Shown: in pieces, positions 14,893 to 25,200 of the stretch
How the letters are laid out: each line of letters starts with the position of its first letter
Position numbering within the stretch: the first letter of the stretch is position 1
Assembly: GCA_009760855.2 (NCBI GenBank)
Contig: WPIO01000140.1
Location: 248,001 to 312,000 of the forward strand
From: Cristatella mucedo
Taxonomy: Eukaryota > Bryozoa > Phylactolaemata > Cristatellidae
Direction of reading: 5' to 3'
DNA: 64,000 bases
Made by a program: the position numbers and the translations under genes
The notes under the pieces: generated by a model
Databases searched by the model: none
What the model saw: the letters and a program-made list of their open reading frames with translations, nothing else
Told to the model about the DNA's origin: nothing

Positions 14893-14945
<53 letters not shown>
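14893..14945. repeat. (CGG)n trinucleotide run, about 17 units
   Basis: This is an uninterrupted CGG repeat 1.6 kb upstream of the laminin start codon. Depending on frame, open frames across it encode poly-Pro, poly-Arg or poly-Ala/Gly. I do not take them as a gene. Confidence 0.95.
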
Positions 14946-15002
14946 CGATGGAGAAAGTAGCCGGCGGTCGCCGCCCGGACAAACGCCGAAAGCCGGTCAG
15001 CG

Positions 15003-15048
15003 GCGACCGCCCACGACGGCCGCTGCAGCTGCCGTCGTGGGCGGTCGC
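15003..15048. repeat. Perfect 18-bp stem hairpin, 10-nt loop
   Basis: GCGACCGCCCACGACGGC at 15003-15020 is matched exactly in reverse complement at 15031-15048. The loop itself contains the palindrome GCTGCAGC. Confidence 0.95.
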
Positions 15049-15202
15049 TGCCTGTCGTCGCTGAATTATCGCCCTTCGGCATTTTCCTCCGTTCGCCCAT
15101 TCGTGCTGACGGGCGCTGCGCTTTTTGCCGTAGACCATAAGGTCGTGCTTAATTTGCAGCGTATGCTGAGTGCCCAGGCCGAGTTCTCGGGTGGTACTAC
15201 AC

Positions 15203-15402
15203 GGATATATTACTATTATTATCATTAGTATTATATAATACTTGTTATATGACATATATATATTACATCAAAATATATTAAAATAATTACGAAAATATTA
15301 AAAATTAGTATTAACACACATATACGATATCAGTATACAATCAATATTATTACACTCTATATATAATATATAATAAGTATTATTATATTGTTCTTATTAT
15401 TT
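15203..15402. other. AT-rich island inside GC-rich DNA
   Basis: About 200 bp almost entirely of A and T (ATTATTATC, ATATATATATT, TTAAAATAATT), with sharp borders to GC-rich sequence on both sides. It begins like a decayed LINE (ATT)n tail, but I cannot find the stem-loop. Confidence 0.8.
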
Positions 15403-17400
15403 CGGTGGCGGCTTCGCTGAGCAACGCGTCGCCAGTGCTCCGAACCGGCGGCAGTGCTAGAGGCCTCTGCCGCCGCGACAGTCCGCTCTAGCGCGTCGCG
15501 CGTACCGCTACGGCTCGGTGCGAGATGGTGAGGCTCGCTCCGCGGGCGGACGACGGAGGTCGGCCGGGTCGGACGGCGGCTCGTGTGGACTATGGACAGA
15601 GCCTGACAGCGTACACCGCCGCTCGGACCGCCGCTCGCTCGACGTTGCAGGAGTCGGGTGTCCGCGCGGCGGGTGCCGGGATCGGTCGTTCGCCGATCGA
15701 CCTTTCTCAGCACCAGCCAGAGAGAACGTTTTCTACTGGAACGAGACGATGACGACAGCCCCATGCCCTCCTAGCAAACGGCTGACGATCGATTGGGGGG
15801 GGGGAAGAGGAAGAGGAGGCAGCAGGACTAAGAAATCGGTCGCCGAATAGACGGGGTCGGTTACGTTAGCTACGAAGCGAACGTCACCCGCAATACCACA
15901 GCATTGCCACAAACACGCCGAAGAGCCAATGCAATGCACCTGGCCGCAGGGGCGCGGTACTTTGGCAAGGCTACCGGGATACCCGTCGCATCGACGGGGC
16001 GCTTTCGGTCGCCGTCCGGTCGCTGCTCGGCGTTCGCAGCGGGCGCGCGGCCGCCGCCGACCTCGCTCTCCGGCCCGACGGCAACGACGCGCGCGCCCCC
16101 GCAGCCGCAGCACGCGGTCGGGAGAAGCCGGAGAAAAATGGTCCGCCGCGCCTCAGGCGCGGCTACCGCCGCCGGCGCCGCCGTCCTACCGACAGTCCGC
16201 AGCCGGAGCGTGCGCGCCGGATGAGGGAAGAAGCTTCCCGCTGGGCGAGCGTGCATTCGCCGCCGGCGGCATGTGCGGCGGCCAGCCGTCGGCGGCGGCG
16301 GCGCGCCGTATCGTATGGCGTGGGTTAAATACCGCCCCGCGCGTAGACGCCAATAGACGACGAGACTGGGCGTGAGTCTCGTTCGATTGCGGCCGAGCGT
16401 TTGCGCCGCGTCGCGCCGCCCGCTGGTGGCCAGATCGTGGGCTACCGCGGACGCGGCTCGGTAGGCTTCGCCGCCGACGTAGCGAGCGCTCGCGCGCTCG
16501 CGCTCGCGGGAGCACGAGCCCGAGTAGCTCGCATGATTGAGAAGCGAAACTAGCGCGGGAGTGCGCAATGCGAGGAGCTGCGGGCTTCGCGCCGGCGACT
16601 GTCCTCCTCCTCATCCTCGCGTCGGTTCATCTGCAGCTGCCGAGGCCGGCGAATTCAGGTCAGTGCCGCTCGTTGGCTGTGAAGTCGAGGTCGGATCGGC
16701 GACTGCTCTGAGCGACGCGGTCCTCGGCGGCGCTCGCGGGGGAGGCTGGGGAGGCCCCGGCGACTTATTCGCCAGCAGGCCGCCGTCTACTGGCTGATCT
16801 GCAATCCTGGAATTTGTCATCTCGCCGCAGCCGCTCGGCAGCTCTCGGCGGCTTGTTTCCCACCCACAGCTAGTCCTCGAAGGCCGCGAAACAGGGCGGA
16901 TGCCGGATCCACCGTGGCTTTTAAGGAGATAGCCAAACGATCGCAGCTAGCAGGCGTGCCCCTAGCGTAGCAAAGCCCGGGTGGGCGGAGTGGGTGCTCT
17001 GGAAGGTCGGCCCCTGGCTGCACTCGGTCGGTCGGCCGGCCGGCCGGCGAGTGACCTGACGGCCAGGCGTCCTGCTGCCCTGCTGGGCGTTCGTCCGTGC
17101 TCCAGCCAGCCAGGCAGCGCTACTGAACAGTGCCTTCGGAGCTATCGGAGCCGGTCTGACTGTCCGGCTCGCGACTCCGATCGAGGTGCACACTCCGCAG
17201 AGCCGCGAGCCTGGGCGGTGACAGAGAGCCCGGCGTCCCTCAGGGCGGCCGACTCAGGGCAGCCGAGCGAGCATCCTCACGGCCTGCAGGGCTGCTGGTA
17301 CCGACAAGGCTGTAGGGTCGTGCCAGCGAAGTCCCTCGAAGGCGAAGCATGCAAATGTCCAGCAACGATCCACTCACTGTCTGCCGGAAATGGAAGAGCT
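15403..17400 (+). promoter_or_regulatory. CpG island / probable promoter region of the laminin gene
   Basis: Very high GC and CG density surround the probable first coding exon (start codon at 16568). A weak TATA-like TTAAATA lies at 16325-16331, about 240 bp upstream of the ATG. CG-dense 5' ends are usual for broadly expressed animal genes in lineages that keep CpG islands. No transcription start can be fixed by eye. A stretch of C/G palindromes (CGGCCGGCCGGCCGG) sits at about 17030-17050. Confidence 0.5.
16568..16658 (+). CDS. Laminin alpha-like subunit, exon 1 (signal peptide)
   Basis: The ATG has a purine at -3 and is preceded by an in-frame TGA at 16538. It opens 30 codons: a short N-terminus, a hydrophobic core (ATVLLLILASVHL) and a PRPANS region typical of a cleavable secretory signal. 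The frame then meets a strong donor (TCAG|GTCAGT) and ends in phase 1. Exon 2 at 23630 must be entered in phase 1, and the join reads through cleanly. Laminins are secreted basement-membrane proteins whose LN domain directly follows the signal peptide, so position and content fit. Intron 1 would be 6,971 bp. The link to exon 2 is inferred from phase and content and is not proven by transcript. A non-coding 5' exon could also exist upstream. Confidence 0.72.
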
Positions 17401-17654
17401 GGGCTCTAAGTGCGTTTACTGTTTTGTCTGCATCAAGTGGGGCTGCATTGCATGATTCGGGTCTTTTCGCCTCCCTGGTCTGATTGGTGATCGGTCAGAA
17501 GGTGATTCAGGTGCCGGGTCCACAGGCTTGACCTCAGCGTTTGCAAGCTACCACTGAGCTAGAGAGCCAGGCAGCTTTAACTAGTCTGACAGCAGGCCCA
17601 GACTAGACGCTTAAGTAGCTTCTTTTCTACATGCCGTACTGGTTTGACCCGGTG

Positions 17655-17830
17655 GAATAAATAAATAAATAAATCCTAGCTGATTAAACAGCCTCTTTTG
17701 TATAGCGATACGGCTTTCACCACCGCTTGCAATGGCGATAAAGGATCGCCCACCTCAGGAATCGAACCCACAACCTCGGGACCGAGGTCGTGAAAGCAAC
17801 CGCCTTACCTAGTGTGCCATCACGGCTCAC
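17655..17830 (-). mobile_element. tRNA-derived SINE with (AAAT)n tail
   Basis: On the minus strand the element has an A-box-like TAGGTAAGGCGG, a B box (complement of GGAATCGAACC near 17759-17769) and a body with GATCC and CCGTATCGC. It ends TATACAAAAGAGGCTGTTTAATCAGCTAGG and then (ATTT)n (17655-17673). It gives the clearest view of the family's 3' tail. Confidence 0.85.
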
Positions 17831-18880
17831 CATGTACAAGTTGCTTGCCCAACCAAAGCCAAGGTGAATGTATTTTATGGCCAAGGTCGTGGGATCGAGC
17901 ACAGTGGCATATGTGTAGCACCTGAATAGACATTCTTAGGGAGCTATACAAATGAATTACACACACACACACGCATGCACGCACGCATATATAAACATAT
18001 ATACATATATGTTACTGAGCAGCATGCAGTGGGATTAGCAGTGGTGGCAGCAGCTTCTGCTATAGCAGCAGAGGAGAAGAAGGAGGAGGCATCCATCTGC
18101 TGCAGTCTGTGTCTGAGCACCAAAGTGCTTGCGCGTGCGAGCACTCGTATACCTGTTTTAGCTTTTCTGCCTCATCGTCTGTTTGTATCAAAGTCTGCCC
18201 ATCTTTATCAGCATTTATGTACAGGAGAGCATGAACACCTACACACCTGCTTTTGCACCCTGAAATACTAGTAACTGTCTCTTTCTCGGCAGATCGTGTC
18301 TATATGTTTCATTGCAAAAGAATGTTCAAGTGTGGAAAGCTTGGCAGCACAGGCAAATGTCTGTTGCTCAATTAAAACAGGCCATTAATGAGAACATGGA
18401 TTCAATCCTTATAGAGCGTAGAAACATATTCTGCGTTTTTATCGACTTTTATGTAAATCCGTGCCCAGTGGAGCTGCACCGCATTGTTTCTCGTAAGCAG
18501 CATGACGGCTCGCTCAGCTGTTTCCCCACCACGACATTATAAAGTGTGTGCAATTTTGCCCCTGCCTCAGACTAATTCTTTGATGCATGTGTGCTACCTG
18601 GTTTCAGCTTCCACTGGTTGGCTGCCATGCCACACACTGCGGAGTGCCTCCACTCCTAGCCTCAGCTCATTGGTGTATCTCGAAGGTCAGCAGCAGACAG
18701 TGCTTCTGCTGGACGTTGGGGGAGGGTGGTGATTAAGAGCAGCTGCAGCAGCTGCAGCAGACGTGCTGAGCATCTATGCATGTCATAAATCAGCACGGGT
18801 GGATGTCCATTCACTATCTGCTCCATCCTTATCCTCCATCCTTGCACCAGCAGAACTAGACTTGCTTGCATGTCTCGTGG

Positions 18881-19104
18881 ATCCTGCTTGCTCACAGATC
18901 CAGATCATGTGGGTTTTTCTTGCTCACAGATCCAGATTACGTGGATCCTGCTTGCTCACAGATCCAGATCATGTGGATTCTGCTTGCTTGTGGATCCAGA
19001 TCATGTGGATTCTGCTTGCTCACAGATCCAGATCATGTGGATTCTGCTTGCTTGTGGATCCAGGTCTCGTGGATCCTGCTTGCTCACAGATCCAGGTCAC
19101 GAAT
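18881..19104. repeat. 32-bp tandem satellite, 7 units
   Basis: Seven consecutive 32-bp units of the form ATCCTGCTTGC...GATCCAGATCATGTGG, with a partial unit just before. Units carry CTCACA or CTTGTG at one position. Units 3-7 alternate these variants, giving a 64-bp higher-order period. All three plus frames stay open, but this follows from the length and composition rather than coding constraint. Confidence 0.92.
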
Positions 19105-19370
19105 ACCAACTGCAGCCTCATGCAGCATATGCTTCAGCAGCTACAGCTAACAGGACTTGATGCCACGCCCATCCAATTCTGCTTGAAGAGTAAACCGGCC
19201 AATAGGACATTGTCACTCTTAGGCTACCTACTGCTGTTAAACTAATTAAGCCAGACACCAGCGGTATGCTTTGAAAATGAGCTGAGCACACTTGGCCATA
19301 ACCACCTGCCAAAACCATCTGGCTGGCCATAACCACATTGCCTTCATAGGTACCCTCCACTACCCCTTTC

Positions 19371-19403
19371 CCCACCACCACCACCACTACCACCACCACC
19401 ACC
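19371..19403. repeat. (CCA)n trinucleotide run
   Basis: Ten or so CCA/CTA units. Confidence 0.85.
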
Positions 19404-19913
19404 GTCGACAGTTTAACCACATGTAATCTACCAAGTGTCAGTGCTTCTCATCATCATCGAGGCTCCGAAACTTCCAATGTCCTGCCGGCTAAAGTAGTGA
19501 TGAAGTTGAGTTGGCCAATCGCGATGTCATATTGACCAAGCCGAATATTCAGATTATTACCTGTCATATTCCAGATCGGGTGTCACTTGTTCAGGTTCTT
19601 TCAGTCGCCTGCTCATCCCATGATTACTGATGACTTACATTTACTGCTTGCCAGGTTCGTGCTTTGCTACCTCCAGCATCAGGCAGGAAGCTCGGAGTGT
19701 CTGAGCAAGGAAAATTCGGTTGAGGTCTATGAATGTATTGCACAAGCGATTGGCTAATGTATCACCAGAATTCACCTGCTTAAGTTGCATACAATTTGTG
19801 ACAGTCTCTGTACCGAGCGATTTTGCTACTGTTTTAAACTCGCTTTTAAATTGACAGCCAAATGATGCATTATCGCTATACACTTGGCAGTTTTGATAGA
19901 CTCGAGTGTGGCT

Positions 19914-20425
19914 TAATAATAATAATAATGATCATAATATTAATAATAATAATAATGCACTTGAAAACTCAATATCTTTCTAGGCGTTTTACATTTGCTG
20001 AAAAGGGAAACGCGATTGAATGGTGAGTAATATCACGATTAACAAACAACATGAATAACATAGTTAGGGGTGACATGCACAGGTTCAGCATGCAAGTGTA
20101 GTTAGTCGCAGCATGCACAGTGTCAGCACGCATAAGCACATGAAGGACGAATCACAGGGACCCACTAAATGCTGTCCTAAATAGGTGTGTTTTTAAATGT
20201 GGTCAAGTCAGGGGATGTTCTGACGCAAGTCGGGAGTGAGTTCCATGCTTTGGGAGCACGAACTAAATGCACAGTCTCCAAAGGATTTGAGGTTTGTACA
20301 AGGTATTGGTAAACTGTTGGATTCCGAAAAGCGGGCGGTACGATGCTTGGCCTGGTGGGGGAGTAGATCTGAGAGATAGGCTGGTGCCAAAGAAAGAAGT
20401 GACCTAAAAGTGAGCGATAAAAGCT
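19914..20425 (-). mobile_element. CR1/L2-type LINE, 3' end
   Basis: The minus strand reads PAYLSDLLPHQAKHRTARF, then SFGDCAF, and then a broken WNSLP block. The UTR with CAGCATGCA repeats follows. A partly deleted 3' stem-loop (the GCGCCCTCAGAG half is lost) and ATT-rich tail occupy 19914-19996. It is 5' truncated and dead. Confidence 0.85.
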
Positions 20426-20931
20426 TACTCTTGTTCCTTGTAGTACTGCAGCTGCTGAGCTATAGTTTGAACCGGCCTATGCTTCTGTTTGGATGAAATT
20501 TCAATAATAAATCTAATCTTGGCAAGGCTCTGGCAAGGATCTCAGATCTTTTTCATATCTTGCATCAACTGGAAATGTAGCACTTATGTATATCGGCAGG
20601 ATTTGAATGGCACATTCAGATAGACTTTGCGATCGTCCATGTAAATGCCCTTAGTTTGTCTGCACAACCAGATCTAAGATGGTTTGATGACAAATCCCGT
20701 GACTATTTAAAAATTTCATAAACAAAAGGGGGCAGAGTCATTTTCTTATAGTGAATTCAAAAGCCTACTTGACCAAGTACATGTAGGCAGCTCGGGTTTT
20801 GGTTAAAGTCACCCAGAATTGATGCTCTTGAGTCTAACCAAATCTGGCTCACACAGAGTCTAGTCTGTCGGGTGGGCAGGGAGGTGGAGAAGCAAGGAGG
20901 TGCAGCATGGTGGCTTGCTCCTACCATGAAC

Positions 20932-21133
<202 letters not shown>

Positions 21134-21714
21134 TTCCGATGGACTCTGTACTTTACTTTGATATCTCCTGGCTCAGGCTTTGCAGGCTCCTTATTGTAAA
21201 ATCTGCCCTTGGTACTTGAATATGGGAGCTGCTGGCTTCTCATTCAGTCAAGCAATTCTTCATCGTACTACTCTACAATGATGACTGCAGCAGTGAATTT
21301 AACTTCTGCCGGTGTTGGCTTTGGTTCTGTCCGGGGAACCCTCTTGTCATACCAGCCTCCCGGATTAGAGCATGGGCTATGGGCTGGATTAAGTTGGCCA
21401 TCAAATCTGTCGTGGGCGAGGCTAAATCTCTCCTGTAAATGTCATAACTAGGAGGAAAGTCGGCATCTGTCAGGAGGAAAGTCTGCCGTGAAAACGCAGC
21501 TTAAGATGCTTGCTCTTCACAAGGACCCCATTCTGCTGGTCACTAATGCTACCAGGTTAGCTGCGTCCACCCTCTTTATTCGAGCAGTAGCTCAAGACAT
21601 GTAGCTACTGGGCATCGAATTTCGTGACCCCTCTCGTTTTTTTTCTCTAACATTTGTTACTGCATCATTGCTGCTTAATGTCTTCCTGGCATAAATTAAT
21701 AAGGAAATATTATC

Positions 21715-21865
21715 TGATATAAGAGCCTCATTTATGTAGCTGTAGACGAGCCCTAATGGGTTCGCCATCGCCATCGCCACTTGCAGTGGGCAATAAAGAA
21801 AGAGTTACCGGCGGAAGGACTCGAACTTGCCACCTGTGTCACCTCCTGGGCTAAAACTAAGGGGC
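21715..21865 (-). mobile_element. tRNA-derived SINE
   Basis: The minus strand shows GTTTTAGCCCAGGAGGTGACAC, then GGCAAGTTCGAGTCC (B box), then TTATTGCCCACTGCAAGTGG and GGGCTCGTCTACAGC. The end is CATAAATGAGGCTC. A GGCGAT unit is repeated near 21765. Confidence 0.75.
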
Positions 21866-22049
21866 TATCGACTTTGCCGGGATGGCAGGCTAACCACAGC
21901 TGCTGTTCAGTTGCTTTTGTAGTAAGTACATCCTAACCTGGCGATCCGTATTTCTTTGTGCTATAGTGTCTGCTGAATACGACCAAGTTAGACTCGTTGT
22001 CTGGATGCATAACTATTCTTTAGACTACTCCATCGTCAAGCCCTTCCAC

Positions 22050-22576
22050 AAGTTTGAATACTGGTCACCATGGCAGCATATCGACTTCAAAGTTTTGTCT
22101 CTCTCTTTCTCTCTCTATCTATCTGTCTCTCTCTCGCTCTCTCACTCTCCCTCTTCTATCAGATCTCTTCATTCTCTGGCTCCAGCCTAGCTATAAGTGG
22201 CAGAACTACTTCCAGTCAGGCTGGACATCTTACCATCTGCTCTTCTTGCTGGAATCCTTTAGTCGTGCCTCTAAGCAACTTTGAATCCTTTGGAGACCAC
22301 GCCTTTGTCGTATGCTCCCAAAGCCTGGAACTCACTTCCGACTGACATCAAGATATCCCTGAATTAAGAAACATTTAAAAAGAAGCTAGAGGCACTTTCT
22401 TCTCGAAGCATTCGCTGTGAGATCTAGGCTGCGAGATCATGTCCTTTTCGAGCTGAAGCCTGCTTATACTGTGCATGCTATCACTTATCAATTGATGTGC
22501 TTCGTATGCAGCATTTTTAAGTCCATATAAAGATATTTGGCTCTTTTAAGTTACTTTCATTTTTATTATTATTAGC
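22050..22576 (+). mobile_element. CR1/L2-type LINE, diverged 3' end
   Basis: It begins at TGGTCACCATGGCAGCATATCGACTTCAAAG, the family's LHWLPV...DFKVL segment (compare 62395-62430). It contains a TC/TA-rich expansion at 22095-22160, then SFGDHAF, CSQSLELTSD and a KKLEALSS remnant. It ends in a weak TTATTATTA tail near 22560-22576. Confidence 0.75.
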
Positions 22577-23629
22577 TCTTTCCCGACACGCTTCTGCCGC
22601 CACCAGAATAGTTAGTATGAGAAGTTGGGCAGAGCCACCCTCAGCTAGCTCAATAGGAAATAACCTGAGTGCCCACCCTCCCCCCCACTGTGCTGCTGCC
22701 TCTGCCACCAGCACCATTTTCGTGCCACAAGCTGTGGGCCGACGGCAAAATGATTAAGCTCACTGCCGATGTGGTTTGCCAGTCTGTGTAAACTGCTAAA
22801 CAGCATAGGTCTATATATTTGTCATTGCTACGGAGATAAACATACTATGGCTTACACTACTAGTAGCCAGAAAGTGGCCGTGGCTGAAGGCACAGACTGA
22901 CGGTCCAACGAAGTGGAAGGAAATGCCTCTCTGCCGGCGATGTCTGCATGTGGCAGTGCCTCCATAAAATTGCTAGCAGCAGCCGAGGAAGGCCAGTTTT
23001 ACCTGAACAGCGCACCATTCCCACGGACTGTGAGAGCAGTGGTTTTATTGCCTCTGCCTGTTGTACGTGATGTGACCCACCCACAAACCATTGCCTCCAT
23101 CGGCTTCTGCCGTATGCCGCCTGGCTATTCTACAAGAAAAGAAGTTAAGGTTCTAAGTGAGCAATATGAAAGGGCAGCGTGCACGATCACGTGTCCGTGG
23201 AACTTCGTGGAAGATTCGAAGCGCTTCCAATTAAAGCTGGGTTTATAATGGCCGTGTTTAGCGTGCTAGATATTCACGATGTTCACGAGCTGTTCCAGAA
23301 GGTTCGATGCTCAGAGTCAGATGCCAGCTGACTGCTGCTCAGCATGCTGCTCAGTGTAGACTTTGTCTGGAAGGACCGCCTATTTGCACCGTCTCTCTCC
23401 ACCACGTCCCGGCTTTCCTGTACAGTCCGGCATTCTGGTGGCATCCAGTGCCACCACTTTCAACGTGTGTGCATGCCGTCTGGCTCAAAGTAGCGTCCTG
23501 TTTGCTCAAAATGAGCACATATTTCGTTCGTATTCTGCCAGGACCGTGAGGCGATGTCGTGATCGATGCTGTCGTTACTAGGGCCCCAGCCTTTGCAATT
23601 AATTACCAGCTGTGCATGTTTGTTTGTAG

Positions 23630-23988
23630 CTACAGCCCGGAAGCTGCCCGAAGTGATACATTTGTCACGGTTCGCCTCAGCAACTGCAAATGGCACGTGC
23701 GGACCGAGCGGCTACGAATTTTACTGCAAACTGCCGAATCGGGATGCGAGCGGTTCGTCGGTAGTAGCAAAGCAGCGGCAGTCATGTCCGGTGTGCATTC
23801 GCCGAGGGGCTTTGGACACATCGGTGACAGGCAATTTGACTCTATTGAGGCTGCTCGCGGCTGCTCGCGACAGCCACCACGATGCGAGCAATCTCATCGA
23901 CGGGTTAGCCAGCACGTGGTGGCAGAGCAGCACCTTGGCTGCCGGCTGGGAGCACCAACGAATCACCATCGACCTCGATCTCGGCCAG
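23630..23988 (+). CDS. Laminin alpha-like subunit, exon 2 (LN domain, first half)
   Basis: From acceptor TTTGTTTGTAG the frame reads KLPEVIHLSRFASATANGTCG, then GYEFYCKLP, then a C-P-V-C pair, HHDASNLIDG, STWWQS and ITIDLDLGQ, and stops at donor CAG|GTGAGC (phase 0). These are the diagnostic landmarks of a laminin alpha LN domain: A..ATCG, (E)xxCKL, CxxC, H.....IDG, WWQS and the LDLGQ strand that ends exon 2 in alpha genes. LN domains form the trimeric nodes of the laminin network in basement membranes. The segment between CPVC and HHDAS is about 15 residues longer than in typical alpha chains. A second in-frame acceptor (CTACAG|CC) lies 6 nt downstream and would drop two residues (Ala-Thr) at the signal junction. 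Confidence 0.93.
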
Positions 23989-24039
23989 GTGAGCAGCTTA
24001 CATCGAGAAAAACTCCTGCCGACTGTCTAAAAAACTTGC

Positions 24040-24277
24040 AACTTAAGCCGACTGACGTCACTACATTCCCTGACTTGGCGAAATCGAAAAACAAGCTAAC
24101 AACGCTCCTGGTCCTTACAGCACCTGTTGTATCAGCTCGAATTCCCCTTCATGTGCATATTGCTGATAGTGTGCATTACATCACTACTCAATTGATGGTG
24201 CTTCCTAGCAGCACGTGTACAGTGCCAAGAACGAGATTTAGTTCTCTTATGGCCATACACAAGTGTTTTACTATAAC

Positions 24278-24310
<33 letters not shown>

Positions 24311-24312
24311 CC
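24040..24312 (+). mobile_element. CR1/L2-type LINE, extreme 3' end
   Basis: PTDVTTFPDLAKSKNKLTT is the last part of the RT ORF. The UTR, a decayed stem-loop (GTGCCAAGAACGAGATTTAGTTCTC) and (TTA)n to 24312 follow. It lies only about 50 bp downstream of the exon 2 donor. Confidence 0.85.
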
Positions 24313-24809
24313 TCCTTAGGAGTAGCTGAATCTTGACCTCGCCAAGGGTAGCTAGTAGTGGTGTTTGAATGAGCTTGAAAGGCAGCTAGCTATCCGGAAT
24401 GCCCTCCATAAGGGTTTGTCCAATGGGGCCAAGGGCACATGGGAACCTATTCCCCCACCCTGCCCGACACACATAGCGTGCAAATTAGTAGGGGCTAAAC
24501 CTTAAACCTTGAATGAGTACGGCGTACGTCGGAATTGGAAGTGCGAAATCAAACCATTTTAGCGTTTTCTAGAAATCTTGTCAGTAGACCACCTTGTGTC
24601 CAAATAAGTTAGGTTTTTTAGAACAACATAACAGGTAGGTTTCTTAGAACAGCATAACAGCTGTGTGCCGGAGGTCTATCTATTTTTTTTTTTATCTATA
24701 GAGGTTTCCTTTTTCAGCTATGCTACAGAAGCAAGTATTAACTCAGCACGTGCATGCTAATGATTGTACTTGAGATTCTTAGCGCTATCTATACTATAAG
24801 CATAATGAA

Positions 24810-24907
24810 CAAGATCTCATTTTTGCTGCAAATGTAAATCGTCTAGAAAGAGATTGAGTTCTCCGAGGGGCTTTATCAAGTGTATTATTATGATTATTAT
24901 TATTATT
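24810..24907 (+). mobile_element. Solo LINE 3' tail
   Basis: TTTGCTGCAAATGTAAATCG leads into the stem-loop (AGAAAGAGATTGAGTTCTCC) and TTATTATGATTATTATTATT. No RT sequence precedes it. Confidence 0.85.
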
Positions 24908-25024
24908 TGTAATGTATGGGTAGACTTATGGCTGGACATCTGCAGTGAGGGCCTGCCGGTTGTACTTTGGGCTTCCGAGTTGCATGAGAGTTGTACACTG
25001 TGACTTTTACGGCTCAGATTCACT

Positions 25025-25200
25025 TGCCCCTGGGTTTTAGCCAAGGAGATAAGGTGATCGCTCTTGAGGACTCAGGTCGTGGGTTTGAGTTCTGCAGTGG
25101 GCGATCCTTTATTTTCCACTGCAAGCGGTATCTTAGCTGTGAAGGCTCTTCTGTCGATATACAGGCCTGTATTTGTAAACGAGGCGGTTAAATTAGCTTA
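25025..25200 (+). mobile_element. tRNA-derived SINE
   Basis: GGTTTTAGCCAAGGAGATAAGGTGATCGC (A-box region) is followed by GGTCGTGGGTTTGAGTTCTG (B-box region). GGCGATCCTTTATTTTCCACTGCAAGCGGT and GTGAAGGCTCTTCTGTCG come next. It ends GTAAACGAGGCGGTTAAATTAGCT. Confidence 0.85.

Noticed and set aside
14663-15255. Overlapping minus-strand open frames with poly-Pro or poly-Arg
   Set aside because: The homopolymers are translations of the CGG run. Flanking sequence shows no domain or splice structure.
15870-16568. Open frame of about 230 codons on the minus strand over the CpG island
   Set aside because: GC-rich DNA yields long random open frames. There is no recognised domain, and it is antisense to the better supported signal-peptide exon.
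18763-19245. 160-codon plus-strand open frame over the 32-bp satellite
   Set aside because: All three frames are open through the repeat, so this is not evidence of coding.
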